Source of the DNA: Burkholderiales bacterium
GTDB lineage: Bacteria; Pseudomonadota; Gammaproteobacteria; Burkholderiales; Burkholderiaceae_D
Length of the DNA: 44,488 nt
NCBI GenBank assembly: GCA_026399895.1
Contig: JAPLQC010000087.1
Span: 13,536 to 58,023 of the forward strand
Direction of reading: 5' to 3'
Made by a program: the position numbers and the translations under genes. This document shows, piece by piece, positions 7,128 through 18,657 of the stretch. The first letter of the stretch is position 1. Every line of letters starts with the position of its first letter. The notes below the pieces were generated by a model. It was not told the DNA's origin. It ran no database searches and was given only the letters and a program-made list of their open reading frames with translations.

Positions 7128-9094
7128 ATATGCACAAGCCAATTTCTAAACTGGCACTGCCGATACTGGCGCTGCCAAGACCGGCAAAGCGAATCGTTGC
7201 TCTTACAGTTGATTTAAGTTTATGTGTATTGACGGTCTGGCTTTCGTACTACTTGCGTTTGGGTGAGTTTGTTAGCTTCGCCGGTAAAACCGAGTGGGCT
7301 ACAGGTGCTATTTGGGCTACTGCCGCCTCCATCGCCATTGCCCTTCCCATCTTCATCGTCGCCGGTTTGTACCGCGCCATCTTCCGGTACAGCGGTTGGC
7401 CAGCGTTACTTACAGTAGCGCGTGCCATTGGTGTTTATGGGTTGCTGTATGCATCTATCTTCACCGCCATCGGTGTCGCGGGTGTGCCTCGTACTGTTGG
7501 GCTGATCCAACCTTTACTTCTTTTATTCTCAGTAGGTGCATCAAGAGCATTAGCCCGCGTCTGGCTCGGCGACCGCTATCAGAGCATCCTGAAGCAAGCC
7601 TCGCTTCCCAAGGTACTGATCTATGGCGCAGGTACAACTGGGCGCCAATTAGCGGCGGCGATGAGCAACAGTCATGAAATGCAAGTGGTGGGTTTTCTGG
7701 ATGATGACGACCGTCTGCACGGACACGTGCTGAACGGTCAGCCAATTTACAACGCGACTGATCTCGATAATCTTGTTACAACGCTAAATATCAGTGACGT
7801 ATTGCTTGCAATGCCCAACATTGGGCGCAAGCGTCGAAATGAAATCCTCACTCGAATTCGTCGCGCGCATGTGGCAGTACGTACTTTGCCGAGCGTTAAC
7901 GACTTAGCGCAAGGCAAGGTCAGCATCTCTGATCTGCGCGAACTCGATATCGATGATCTGTTAGGCCGCGAACCGGTAGCGCCTAATCACATTCTGTTAT
8001 CTAAAAATATTGTTGGCAAAGTAGTTCTGGTGACAGGTGCGGGTGGTTCGATTGGTGGCGAACTTTGTAGGCAGATTTTGGCAGTTGCCCCTGCCAAGTT
8101 ACTTCTAATTGAGCACAGCGAGTTTGCGCTCTACGCAATTCACCAAGAGCTTGAAGAAAAACTCGCTGGCCGCGACATCGCGCTGGTTCCGTTGCTGGCC
8201 TCTGTGCAAGATGACGACCGCATGCGCGAGATCATGTCGACTTGGCGCCCTGATACCGTTTACCATGCCGCGGCCTACAAGCACGTGCCCCTAGTTGAGC
8301 ACAACCCTGCCGAGGGTATCAAGAACAATGTGCTGGGTACGCTGCGTACCGCTTTGGCCGCTTCAGACAGTGGCGTGGCTGACTTTGTATTAATTAGTAC
8401 TGATAAAGCCGTTCGCCCAACCAACCTGATGGGTGCTAGCAAACGACTCGCTGAGATGGCGCTGCAAGCGCTCGCGGCAACTGCTAAGGATACCAAGTTC
8501 AGCATGGTTCGATTTGGTAATGTGCTGGGCTCTTCTGGCTCGGTCGTGCCGAAGTTTCGGCAGCAGATTCGTGATGGTGGGCCGATTACGCTGACTCATG
8601 CTGACATCACGCGCTACTTCATGACGATCCCAGAGGCAGCGCAGCTGGTTATTCAAGCCGGTGCCATGGCCAAGGGCGGTGATGTGTTTGTGCTGGATAT
8701 GGGCGAGCCGGTAAAGATCATCGATCTGGCCCGGCGCATGGTCGAGCTGTCGGGTCTAACCGTAGTGGATGAGCAAAATCCTGAGGGTGATATCGAGATT
8801 GAAGTCACCGGTATGCGCCCCGGTGAAAAGCTGTATGAAGAACTACTTATCGGCGACAACCCCAAGCCAACGCTTCATGCGCGCATTATGAAGGCGCACG
8901 AAGAATTTATTCCTTGGGCTGAGTTTGAATCAAAGCTACAGTCCTTAGAGTTGGCGCTTAATGCCAATGATGTACCGGTGATTCGCTTGATGATGCAGCA
9001 AATGGTATCCGGCTACCAACCCAGCGATGAAATAGTTGATTGGGTATACCTCGAGCAAGAAGCCGATCTTCAAGCCGGCGGGCGGGCCAGATAA
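7124..9094 (+). CDS. CapD/WbpM-type nucleoside-diphosphate sugar 4,6-dehydratase, membrane-bound
   Basis: The protein has 656 residues from ATG 7124 (ATG 7130 is the alternative; 7055 is too far upstream). About 150 N-terminal residues form four membrane helices. Next is a CoA-binding-like Rossmann domain (IYGAGTTGRQL), then the dehydratase domain (LVTGAGGSIGGELCRQI, ISTDKAVRPTNLMGASKRLAE). In that motif methionine replaces the usual SDR tyrosine, as in WbpM/PglF. The C-terminus has MRPGEKLYEELL. Family members convert UDP-GlcNAc to its 4-keto-6-deoxy form, feeding QuiNAc, FucNAc or bacillosamine synthesis. It ends 1 bp before the stop of the convergent transporter gene and closes the polysaccharide cluster. 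A fragment of a second homologue lies at 4822-4959. Confidence 0.93.
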   Translation: MNMHKPISKLALPILALPRPAKRIVALTVDLSLCVLTVWLSYYLRLGEFVSFAGKTEWATGAIWATAASIAIALPIFIVAGLYRAIFRYSGWPALLTVARAIGVYGLLYASIFTAIGVAGVPRTVGLIQPLLLLFSVGASRALARVWLGDRYQSILKQASLPKVLIYGAGTTGRQLAAAMSNSHEMQVVGFLDDDDRLHGHVLNGQPIYNATDLDNLVTTLNISDVLLAMPNIGRKRRNEILTRIRRAHVAVRTLPSVNDLAQGKVSISDLRELDIDDLLGREPVAPNHILLSKNIVGKVVLVTGAGGSIGGELCRQILAVAPAKLLLIEHSEFALYAIHQELEEKLAGRDIALVPLLASVQDDDRMREIMSTWRPDTVYHAAAYKHVPLVEHNPAEGIKNNVLGTLRTALAASDSGVADFVLISTDKAVRPTNLMGASKRLAEMALQALAATAKDTKFSMVRFGNVLGSSGSVVPKFRQQIRDGGPITLTHADITRYFMTIPEAAQLVIQAGAMAKGGDVFVLDMGEPVKIIDLARRMVELSGLTVVDEQNPEGDIEIEVTGMRPGEKLYEELLIGDNPKPTLHARIMKAHEEFIPWAEFESKLQSLELALNANDVPVIRLMMQQMVSGYQPSDEIVDWVYLEQEADLQAGGRAR

Positions 9095-9095
9095 C

Positions 9096-10370
9096 TCACG
9101 CTGGCCGATGCAGCTTCACCATCTTGATCACTTGTTCCTGTACCTGAACAATCTCGATCACACAGCCTGATATCTTCAGGCAGACCGACGCTTCGGGGAT
9201 CTCCTGCAGCAGCTCGAGCAACAGACCATTCAGCGTCTTGGGCCCGTCAATCGGCAGATTCAAATCCAGTCGCTTGTTCACATCTCGTAACGAGATCGAG
9301 CCCTCCAAAAGGCATTCGCCTTTTTTGTCCCATCCAAACTGATCGGCACGCGTTGCGCCCGGCGTTGACGTCGTAAACTCGCCGACCATCTCTTCGATAA
9401 TGTCATCAAGCGTGACTAGGCCTTGCACTTCGCCGTACTCATCAACAATTACGGCAAGGCGTTCCTGATTCTCCTGAAAATACTGCAGCTGGGTAAACAG
9501 ATCCGTCTCAGGCGGGATGAAATAAGGCGGGGTCAGCAGTTCACGGAAATGCTCGACGGTGAGTTCATCCACCTGATTCAGTAGCGCCATGGCCTTACGT
9601 ACATGCAGAATGCCAACGATCTTATTGATCTCACCTTCATGTACCAATAACTTGTTGTGATAGCAGGTGGTGAGCTGATGTTTTATCTCATCTACTGGCA
9701 CGGATAAATTCAGCGACTCTACTTGCGAGCGTGGCGTCATCACATCTTCGACAGTCACTCGCTCAAGGTCAAACAAGTTCAGCAAAATGCTTTTATGTTT
9801 GACGGGAGTGAAGGTTCCGCTTTCAACGACCATCGATCGCAGCTCATCGGGTGAAATGCGCATATCACGCACACCAGTGCCAGTGCGAATGCGCAGCAAT
9901 GACAACAAGCCACGCACAAACAGATTCACAAACCAAATCGCGGGCTTGCCGACAAATATCAGCGGCTTGATCAGGAAAGATGCTGGTAGCGCGATTCTTT
10001 CCGGATAGGTCGCGCCGATCACCTTCGGTGTGATCTCGGCAAACACAATCAGAAAGAACGCCACAATCGCGGTGGCGATGGTAATCACTTCCTGGTTATT
10101 GCCGAATGCAGAAATCGCAATCGAGGTCACCAGTGCTGTGATCAGTGCATTGATGAGTGTGTTGGCGATCAGGATCAGCGACAGCATGCGGTCGGTATGA
10201 TCCAGTAACCAGAGGGTGGTTTGTGCCAATCGCGAACCTCGGCGCGCGAGATGCTTGATCCGATGGCGGTTCAGCGCCATCAGAGCGGTTTCTGAGATTG
10301 AAAAAAAAGCCGAGGAGCAAACTAGCGCGACTAGCGCAACAATTTGTACCCACAGGGGGACGGTGTCCAT
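9096..10370 (-). CDS. CorC/HlyC family transporter (DUF21-CBS-CorC)
   Basis: The protein has 424 residues with the CNNM/CorC layout. An N-terminal DUF21 membrane domain (about 1-190) includes FFSISETALMALNRHRIKHLA and EITPKVIGATYPERIA. A CBS pair (about 205-335) begins VEDVMTPRSQVESLNL and contains QERLAVIVDEYGEVQGLVTLDDIIEEMVG. A C-terminal CorC_HlyC domain ends the protein. Relatives take part in magnesium/cobalt efflux or resistance in the inner membrane. The gene is convergent with the polysaccharide cluster. The haemolysin name is historical; no toxin activity is implied. Confidence 0.92.
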   Translation of the reverse strand: MDTVPLWVQIVALVALVCSSAFFSISETALMALNRHRIKHLARRGSRLAQTTLWLLDHTDRMLSLILIANTLINALITALVTSIAISAFGNNQEVITIATAIVAFFLIVFAEITPKVIGATYPERIALPASFLIKPLIFVGKPAIWFVNLFVRGLLSLLRIRTGTGVRDMRISPDELRSMVVESGTFTPVKHKSILLNLFDLERVTVEDVMTPRSQVESLNLSVPVDEIKHQLTTCYHNKLLVHEGEINKIVGILHVRKAMALLNQVDELTVEHFRELLTPPYFIPPETDLFTQLQYFQENQERLAVIVDEYGEVQGLVTLDDIIEEMVGEFTTSTPGATRADQFGWDKKGECLLEGSISLRDVNKRLDLNLPIDGPKTLNGLLLELLQEIPEASVCLKISGCVIEIVQVQEQVIKMVKLHRPA

Positions 10371-10418
10371 AGGGCCGAAGCAGAGTGGCGGTGCCCAATT
10401 ATAGGCGTGCCAGCGGTA

Positions 10419-10859
10419 TTATTCCTCGCGAACCCAGACTTGCGTCCGTCCTAGCAGTGACACCCCGATGAACCCGCGCACGTTCAGCTTCTTACCGCCC
10501 TCTGCGGTCCACATCTTCACGCGGTAAGTCTTGCCGTTCGCAGGGTCTAGGATCTCGCCGCCATCGTATTCGCTGCCGGATTTCTTCAAGCCGGTCATGA
10601 TCATCATGCCAAGCACCGGCTTGTTCTTGCGCTCGCCCGGGCATTTGTCGCAGTTGGGATTTGGCTCCTCGTGCGGCTCACGAAAGAGTTTTTCTATGGT
10701 GGCGCGCAGCTCGCCATTCGCCTCGACGATACGGACCAATGATTTTTCTTTACCGGTTTTATCGTCGATTGTGCGCCATACGCCAACCGGAGATTCGGAT
10801 GCTTGTGCGGTGAATAGTGCACCGAACAGGAGCGCAAAAAAAGTCATAGATTTAATCAT
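10419..10859 (-). CDS. DUF2147 family secreted protein
   Basis: The protein has 146 residues with a signal peptide (about 1-20, ending TAQA). It then follows the DUF2147 pattern: PVGVWRTIDDKTGKEKSLVRI near the start, NPNCDKCPG with a CxxC pair, GGEILDPANGKTYRVKMW and VRGFIG.SLLGRTQ.W at the end. It is probably periplasmic and lipocalin-like; its function is unknown. A good ribosome site (AGGAG, 7 bases upstream) supports the start. It lies 22 bp downstream of valS in the same direction and may be read through from it. Confidence 0.88.
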   Translation of the reverse strand: MIKSMTFFALLFGALFTAQASESPVGVWRTIDDKTGKEKSLVRIVEANGELRATIEKLFREPHEEPNPNCDKCPGERKNKPVLGMMIMTGLKKSGSEYDGGEILDPANGKTYRVKMWTAEGGKKLNVRGFIGVSLLGRTQVWVREE

Positions 10860-10881
10860 GCGAGGTCTCCTCTCGTTAGAA

Positions 10882-13707
10882 TTATTTTAACTGCGCGAGT
10901 TGCTGCTGCACCTTCTGTAGCGTTGCTGAAAAATTCTCCAGCCGCTCTTTTTCTTGCGCCACCACCGCCGCTGGCGCGCGAGCGGTGAAGCTTTCATTAC
11001 CTAGCTTGGCGTTTGCCTTTTGAATTTCATTCTCCAGGCGCGCTACTTCTTTACCAAGCCGTTCGCGTTCTGCGGCAACATCAATCTCCACCTTCAGCAT
11101 CAGCCGGGTGGTACCTACCACCGACACCGGCGCCGGCGAAGCAGGTAATTCAGACACGATCTGAACTTCAGATAGTTTGCACAGCGCTTGTAGATAAGGC
11201 GCGAAGCTTTCCAGGTTTGCAGTGTCAGCGCCCTCAAGAATTAAGGGTACTTTCTGTGCCGGAGACAGCTGCATCTCGCCGCGCAAATTACGGCACGCAT
11301 CGGTCAGTGACTTCAATGCATCCATCCAGCCTTCGGCTTTTTCGTCGAGCTTTTTAAGATTCGGCACAGGGTAGGCCTGCACCATAATCGAATCACCGCT
11401 CGGGTTCAGCTTGCGGCCTGACAGCGGCGCTACGGTTTGCCATAATTGCTCGGTAATGAAGGGCGTAATCGGATGCGCCAAACGCAACACCGTCTCGAGT
11501 ACACGCAATAGCGTTCTGCGGGTTGCGCGCTGCTGTGCTTCAGTACCGGTTTGAATCTGCACCTTTGCGACTTCGAGATACCAATCGCAATACCCATCCC
11601 AAATAAACTTATAAATCGCCGATGCGATGTTGTCGAAGCGGTATTCAGCAAAGCCTTTTTCAACCTCGGCTTCAGTGCGCTGTAGCAGTGACACAATCCA
11701 GCGGTCTGCTTGCGAGAAATCCAGGTAGCTGCCGGTTGCACAGGCTTCTGCGCTGTGTTCTTCTAGGCCGCAATCCTTACCCTCGGTGTTCATCAACACA
11801 AAGCGCGTCGCATTCCACAGCTTGTTGCAAAAATTACGATAGCCCTCGCAACGGCTGAGATCAAAGTTGATATTACGACCCAGCGATGCATAGCTTGCCA
11901 TCGTAAAGCGCAAGGCATCAGTGCCATAAGCCGCAATACCATTCGGGAATTCTTTGCGTGTGGCCTTTTCAATCGTGGCGGCTTGCTTCGGGTTCATCAG
12001 ACCGGTAGTGCGCTTGCCTACCAGCGTGTCGATATCGATGCCGTCAATCAGGTCGATCGGGTCGAGTGTATTGCCTTTGGACTTAGACATTTTCTGGCCA
12101 TGCGCATCACGCACCAGGCCGTGTACGTACACCGTCTCGAACGGTACCTTGCCGGTGAAGTGGCAGGTCATCATCACCATTCGTGCTACCCAGAAGAAGA
12201 TGATGTCAAAGCCTGTTACCAGCACCGATGATGGCAGGAAGAGTTTGTAGTCTGGAGTCTCTTCTGGCCAGCCGAGTGATGAGAACGGCACTAAGGCGGA
12301 AGAGAACCAGGTGTCGAGTACGTCCGCATCACGCGTGAGCGTTCCGCCATGACCTGCTTTCAGCGCCTGTGCTTTTGCATCCGCTTCATCACGCGCGACA
12401 TAGATGTTGCCTGCCGCGTCGTACCACGCCGGAATTTGATGACCCCACCACAGCTGACGTGAGATACACCAGTCCTGAATATTATTCAGCCACTGGTTGT
12501 AGGTAGTCGTCCAGTTTTCGGGCACGAATTTAATATCACCCTTCGACACCTTCTCCAGCGCCACCTCAGCAATTGACTTGCCGGGGAAGTGCGTACCGTC
12601 AGGTGCTGGCTTACTCATCGCCACAAACCACTGATCGGTGAGCATTGGCTCGATCACCACGCCGGTGCGGTCGCCACGCGGCACCATCAACTTGTGAGGC
12701 TTGACGGAGTCCAGTAGGCCGAGCGCATCCAGATCAGCAACGATCTGCTTACGCGCTTCGAAGCGATCCATGCCGCGATACTTCTCGGGCGCGTTATCGT
12801 TGATCTTTGCTTCAAGCGTGAAGATCGAGATCTGCGGCATGTTGTGCCGCTGGCCAACGGCATAATCATTGAAGTCATGCGCTGGTGTGATCTTGACGCA
12901 GCCAGTACCAAATTCCTTATCGACGTAGCTGTCAGCAATGACGGGAATTTCACGATCAGTTAGTGGCAGCTTCAGCAGCTTGCCTACTAGGTGCATGTAA
13001 CGCTCATCGGTTGGGTCAACCGCTACGGCCACGTCACCGAGTAGTGTCTCTGGCCGTGTGGTCGCCACCGTCAGGTGGCCAGAGCCGTCGACCAATGGAT
13101 AGCGGATATGCCACATGCTGCCGTCTTCTTCCTCTGATACCACTTCCAGATCAGAGACGGCGGTGCCGAGCACTGGGTCCCAGTTCACCAAGCGCTTGCC
13201 ACGGTAAATCAGGCCTTGTTCAAACAGTCGCACGAATACTTCGGTGACGGCCTTCGACATTTTGTCGTCCATCGTGAAGTATTCGCGGCTCCAGTCTGTC
13301 GAGGCACCCATGCGACGCATCTGCCCTGTGATGGTGGAGCCGGAGTGTTCTTTCCACTGCCAGACTTTTTCCAGAAATTTTTCTCGGCCGAGATCATGGC
13401 GCGAGATTTTTTGTGCATCGAGTTGTCGCTCGACGACGATTTGCGTCGCGATGCCTGCATGATCGGTGCCGGGTATCCACGCGGTGTTATGGCCACGCAT
13501 GCGGTAATAGCGTGTCAGACCGTCCATGATGGTCTGATTAAATGCGTGACCCATGTGCAGCGTGCCCGTTACATTCGGTGGTGGCAGCTGAATCGCAAAT
13601 GAGGGTTTGGCTTCGTCGAGCGTGGCGGTGAAGTAGCCGCGCTGCTCCCACTCGGTGCGCCAGTAGTGTTCGATATCTGCGGGTTCGTAAGCCTTGGCCA
13701 GTTCCAT
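10882..13707 (-). CDS. valS: Valyl-tRNA synthetase
   Basis: The protein has 941 residues, the normal bacterial length. The HIGH motif appears as [15 protein letters not shown], near residue 43. The KMSKS loop appears as [14 protein letters not shown], near residue 535. The CP1 editing domain lies between ([15 protein letters not shown]), and the C-terminus is a coiled-coil arm rich in Glu, Lys and Ala, as in ValRS. It charges tRNA-Val and hydrolyses mis-made Thr-tRNA. It is divergent from the thiamin operon. Confidence 0.98.
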   Translation of the reverse strand: MELAKAYEPADIEHYWRTEWEQRGYFTATLDEAKPSFAIQLPPPNVTGTLHMGHAFNQTIMDGLTRYYRMRGHNTAWIPGTDHAGIATQIVVERQLDAQKISRHDLGREKFLEKVWQWKEHSGSTITGQMRRMGASTDWSREYFTMDDKMSKAVTEVFVRLFEQGLIYRGKRLVNWDPVLGTAVSDLEVVSEEEDGSMWHIRYPLVDGSGHLTVATTRPETLLGDVAVAVDPTDERYMHLVGKLLKLPLTDREIPVIADSYVDKEFGTGCVKITPAHDFNDYAVGQRHNMPQISIFTLEAKINDNAPEKYRGMDRFEARKQIVADLDALGLLDSVKPHKLMVPRGDRTGVVIEPMLTDQWFVAMSKPAPDGTHFPGKSIAEVALEKVSKGDIKFVPENWTTTYNQWLNNIQDWCISRQLWWGHQIPAWYDAAGNIYVARDEADAKAQALKAGHGGTLTRDADVLDTWFSSALVPFSSLGWPEETPDYKLFLPSSVLVTGFDIIFFWVARMVMMTCHFTGKVPFETVYVHGLVRDAHGQKMSKSKGNTLDPIDLIDGIDIDTLVGKRTTGLMNPKQAATIEKATRKEFPNGIAAYGTDALRFTMASYASLGRNINFDLSRCEGYRNFCNKLWNATRFVLMNTEGKDCGLEEHSAEACATGSYLDFSQADRWIVSLLQRTEAEVEKGFAEYRFDNIASAIYKFIWDGYCDWYLEVAKVQIQTGTEAQQRATRRTLLRVLETVLRLAHPITPFITEQLWQTVAPLSGRKLNPSGDSIMVQAYPVPNLKKLDEKAEGWMDALKSLTDACRNLRGEMQLSPAQKVPLILEGADTANLESFAPYLQALCKLSEVQIVSELPASPAPVSVVGTTRLMLKVEIDVAAERERLGKEVARLENEIQKANAKLGNESFTARAPAAVVAQEKERLENFSATLQKVQQQLAQLK

Positions 13708-13743
13708 GATGTGAGGGGCGACGGTAGGGTTGATTAACCCGCG

Positions 13744-13749
13744 ATTATA
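13744..13749 (-). promoter_or_regulatory. Probable -10 box of valS
   Basis: On the minus strand this reads TATAAT, 37 bp before the valS start codon. No convincing -35 element stands at the ideal spacing. Confidence 0.45.
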
Positions 13750-13856
13750 AGGCGAGGCACTGTTGTCGATGGCTCAACACACATTGGCAGAGTCGCAATT
13801 AGTTATTAGTGCGGCTCCCCTCTGCTCAAGCGCATGATCGAAGCGGTCGTACCCGC

Positions 13857-13862
13857 TATAAT
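13857..13862 (+). promoter_or_regulatory. Probable -10 box of the thiamin operon
   Basis: A perfect TATAAT stands about 28 bp ahead of the TPP aptamer, so a transcript starting near 13869 would include the whole riboswitch. The -35 side is weak (TGATCG at 13835, 16-bp spacer). Confidence 0.5.
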
Positions 13863-13889
13863 CTGGTCGTGCGCCGCTTCGGTGGCCGC

Positions 13890-13971
13890 AAACGCTAGGG
13901 GTCCCGGCGCTCCCGCCGGGTGAGAGATACCCTCGAACCTGATCTGGATAATGCCAGCGTAGGGAAGCGAT
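13890..13971 (+). ncRNA. TPP riboswitch (THI element) aptamer
   Basis: The aptamer carries the conserved blocks of the thi-box: CTAGGGGTCCC with its hairpin, TGAGAGATACCC, then CCTGATCTGGATAATGCCAG followed by CGTAGGGAAG. The outer helix can form between CGCT (13893-13896) and AGCG (13966-13969). It binds thiamin pyrophosphate and shuts off the downstream biosynthesis genes when the cofactor is plentiful. It lies 56 bp ahead of thiC. Confidence 0.96.
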
Positions 13972-13994
13972 GTTCGGGTGCTACCCCTTCCTCC

Positions 13995-15944
<1,950 letters not shown>

Positions 15945-15994
15945 GCGGTTCTTCGTTGTGCAATTAACGCTCGGGTTACGCGAGGTAGATGGTG

Positions 15995-16198
15995 ATGGTG
16001 GCGATTGAATTGAACGGCGATGCGTGTGAAGTACGCGCTGAGGACTGCATACAAGATTTGATCGATGCATTGTCGCTGACGAATCAGGCGCTCGCGATTG
16101 CGGTCAACCGTGAAGTCGTGCCGCGTGCGTACTGGCGTGAGCGTCGGTTTGCAGTTGGCGATAAGGTCGATATCGTGAAAGCGATTGGTGGAGGTTGA
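15995..16198 (+). CDS. thiS: Sulfur carrier protein ThiS
   Basis: The protein has 67 residues with a ubiquitin-like fold. Its C-terminus is AIGGG: the terminal Gly-Gly is adenylated and turned into a thiocarboxylate that donates sulfur to ThiG. ATG 15995 is preferred because AGGTA (15983-15987) stands 7 bases upstream; ATG 15989 would add two residues and sit too close. It lies 50 bp after thiC and 3 bp before thiG. No dedicated ThiF or ThiI is in this operon, so activation must come from elsewhere (a MoeB/ThiF protein outside the window). Confidence 0.9.
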   Translation: MVAIELNGDACEVRAEDCIQDLIDALSLTNQALAIAVNREVVPRAYWRERRFAVGDKVDIVKAIGGG

Positions 16199-16201
16199 CG
16201 C

Positions 16202-17002
16202 ATGAACATGAATGACATGAAAGCCGACGACGGCTTAATCATCGCTGGCAAAACATACCGTTCACGACTATTGGTCGGCAGCGGCAAATACAAAGATCTC
16301 GATGAGACCCGCCGTGCAACGGAAGCAAGCGAAGCCGAGATCATCACTGTAGCCATCCGTCGCGTGAACATCGGCCAAGATCCGAATGCGCCGAATTTAC
16401 TCGATGTCGTGCCACCCTCGAAGTACACCATCCTGCCGAACACTGCGGGCTGCTACAACGCCAAAGATGCCATCTACACACTGCAACTCGCTCGCGAGCT
16501 GCTCAACGGGCACAAGCTGGTCAAGCTGGAAGTGCTCGGCGATGAAAAAACGCTGTTCCCCAACATGCCTGAAACACTCAAGGCAGCCGAGGTGTTGGTG
16601 AAGGATGGCTTCGACGTCATGGTCTACTGCAGCGATGACCCGATCCAAGCCAAGATGTTGGAAGACATTGGCTGCTGCGCCATCATGCCGCTTGCGTCGC
16701 TGATCGGTTCGGGTATGGGCATACTCAATCCTTGGAATTTATCCCTGATCATTGAGCAGTCCAAAGTACCAGTGCTCGTTGATGCTGGTGTGGGTACTGC
16801 GTCTGATGCGGCTATCGCCATGGAGTTAGGCTGTGATGGTGTGTTGATGAACACCGCCATCGCCGGCGCCAAAGACCCGGTGCGCATGGCACGCGCCATG
16901 AAACTTGCGATAGAAGCCGGACGCGAGGCATTTCTTGCCGGACGTATCCCACGTAAATTTGTAGCTTCACCTTCGTCGCCAATGGCGGGCCGCGTGGCAT
17001 GA
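16202..17002 (+). CDS. thiG: Thiazole synthase ThiG
   Basis: The protein has 266 residues forming a TIM barrel. The active-site lysine lies in [17 protein letters not shown] and phosphate-binding glycines in [36 protein letters not shown] is also typical. It builds the thiazole phosphate ring from DXP, dehydroglycine or iminoacetate, and ThiS-thiocarboxylate. DXP is made by dxs, found at 33132 in this window. A strong GGAGG (16190-16194) precedes the start. The stop overlaps the thiD start. Confidence 0.97.
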   Translation: MNMNDMKADDGLIIAGKTYRSRLLVGSGKYKDLDETRRATEASEAEIITVAIRRVNIGQDPNAPNLLDVVPPSKYTILPNTAGCYNAKDAIYTLQLARELLNGHKLVKLEVLGDEKTLFPNMPETLKAAEVLVKDGFDVMVYCSDDPIQAKMLEDIGCCAIMPLASLIGSGMGILNPWNLSLIIEQSKVPVLVDAGVGTASDAAIAMELGCDGVLMNTAIAGAKDPVRMARAMKLAIEAGREAFLAGRIPRKFVASPSSPMAGRVA

Positions 17003-17793
17003 ACGATGGCAGGAATGTGGCCTGCGTATTGGTGTTTGCCGGGCTAGACCCGAGTGGTGGTGCCGGTATGCAGGCAGACATTCAAGCCATCAGCGCCGCT
17101 GGCGCGCATCCGCTGTCCATCGTTACCGCACTCACCGTGCAAGACAACCAGCATGTATATGCAGTGCATCCGGTTGACCCAGAGGTGCTGCGCGCGCAGG
17201 CTAGAGCATTGGTTGATCAGGGCACACGCATCGACGCCATCAAGATCGGAATCGTTGGCAGCGCCGCGAACGCGAAAGTAATCGCCGATGTAATCACTCT
17301 GCTGCGCGCAACCAATGCTGATTTGCCCGTCGTGCTCGACCCGGTACTTGCCAGTGGCCATGGAGATATGCTGAGCAAAGGCGACGCCGTGCAAGCGCTG
17401 GCGCCGCTGCGTACACTGGCGACGCTCATCACGCCGAATTTGCCAGAGGCGAGCGCGTTGTGCAGTGCTGAAGATATTGATGCGCAGGGTCGTATTCTTA
17501 TGCAGTATGCCCCGCATGTGCTGATCAAGGGCGGTCATGGCGAAGGCGACGTTATCGTTAATCGTTGGTTCAGTGCGGACAGCCGACGCGACTGGGCATG
17601 GCCGCGCCTTCGAGGCGATTTCCATGGTTCTGGTTGCACGCTGGCTTCGGCGATTGCGTCGCGCCTTGCGCAGCACGTCCCGATGGAGGCGGCGTTGGAT
17701 ACCGCCCAGCAGTACACCCAGCATGCCCTGACCAACGCGTTCAGCATCGCGCCGGGGCAGCAGATACCCAACCGCGTGAAGGAGATGTCATGA
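16999..17793 (+). CDS. thiD: Hydroxymethylpyrimidine/phosphomethylpyrimidine kinase ThiD
   Basis: The protein has 264 residues in the ribokinase-like fold. It starts [22 protein letters not shown], the classic ThiD N-terminus. [11 protein letters not shown] binds nucleotide, and [20 protein letters not shown] carries the anion hole and catalytic aspartate region. It phosphorylates HMP-P to HMP-PP. It overlaps both neighbours by ATGA, so thiG, thiD and thiE are translationally coupled. Confidence 0.96.
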   Translation: MNDGRNVACVLVFAGLDPSGGAGMQADIQAISAAGAHPLSIVTALTVQDNQHVYAVHPVDPEVLRAQARALVDQGTRIDAIKIGIVGSAANAKVIADVITLLRATNADLPVVLDPVLASGHGDMLSKGDAVQALAPLRTLATLITPNLPEASALCSAEDIDAQGRILMQYAPHVLIKGGHGEGDVIVNRWFSADSRRDWAWPRLRGDFHGSGCTLASAIASRLAQHVPMEAALDTAQQYTQHALTNAFSIAPGQQIPNRVKEMS

Positions 17794-18398
17794 GAGGTCT
17801 TTATCTGGTCACGCCTGATTGGAACGACACAGAGAAGCTCATCGCTGCGACGGAACAAGCCATTCAAGGTGGCGTGACCTTGCTGCAGTATCGCCATAAA
17901 ACAGCGAGTGAGGCATTACGGCTCGAGCAGGCCTCTGCCTTGCTCGCACTTTGTCGGCGTTTACAGGTGCCCTTGATCATTAACGACCATCTCGATTTAT
18001 GCGAGCGTATCGATGCCGATGGTATTCATGTCGGCGGTACGGATGCTTCGGTCGCCGAGGTGCGTGCAAGCATCGGTAAAGAGAAAATTGTCGGCGCCTC
18101 GTGCTATGGCGATCTGCAATTGGCGCGCGACGCTGCTAGCGTAGGTGCGAGCTATGTCGCGTTTGGTGGGTTCTATCCTTCGCTGGTAAAAAAATATGAG
18201 GTTGCGACATCGGCGAGCATCATTACCCAGGCACTGTCCGAGTTATCTCTGCCGCTTTGTGTGATCGGTGGCATGACACCACAGAACGCTCGGCCGCTGA
18301 TCGAACTTGGTGCGCACTCGGTCGCCGCGATTAGCAGTGTTTACGCGACTAGTGATCATCGATCAGCGGCTGCTGAATTTGCTTCGATGTTTCGATAG
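17790..18398 (+). CDS. thiE: Thiamine-phosphate synthase ThiE
   Basis: The protein has 202 residues from ATG 17790 (the open frame extends upstream to 17565 inside thiD but is not coding there). LLQYRHK is the family's LQ.R.K motif, LIINDHLDLCERIDADGIHVGG matches the pyrophosphate/HMP site, and ASCYG and CVIGGMTPQNA are family segments. It joins HMP-PP and thiazole phosphate to give thiamin phosphate. It is the last gene of the operon. Confidence 0.96.
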   Translation: MRGLYLVTPDWNDTEKLIAATEQAIQGGVTLLQYRHKTASEALRLEQASALLALCRRLQVPLIINDHLDLCERIDADGIHVGGTDASVAEVRASIGKEKIVGASCYGDLQLARDAASVGASYVAFGGFYPSLVKKYEVATSASIITQALSELSLPLCVIGGMTPQNARPLIELGAHSVAAISSVYATSDHRSAAAEFASMFR

Positions 18399-18657
18399 TC
18401 GAATAAAAATCCTTACTATCGACTACTGCTAGACGCTTAGTCCAAAACATCATTCGGCTCCAACTCGCACCGGAACTACGCCAACCATCCCTCCCGACCT
18501 AGCAAGGTCATCTCAGCGTAGACCGATCTCCGGTGATCAGATAAATCTGACAGCGCTTCTAATCCCCTCGGGAACCCGTATTTGTCGTTCGCTACTCAGA
18601 GGCGCGGTAAAAATTAGCCATCAGCAGGCTGAATCACACTGATCAAAAGGAATTTAC
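18399..18657. other. Intergenic leader before the 347-residue orphan gene
   Basis: About 260 bp. TAGTCGA (18396-18402) and TCGACTA (18419-18425) form a 7-bp inverted repeat at the thiE stop with a 16-base loop and no T-run, at best a weak terminator. A good ribosome site (AAAAGGA) stands shortly before ATG 18658. No gene or known RNA family is seen. Confidence 0.5.

Noticed and set aside
9096..10370. Haemolysin gene (name often given to CorC/HlyC relatives)
   Set aside because: DUF21, CBS pair and CorC domains indicate an ion transport protein, not a toxin.
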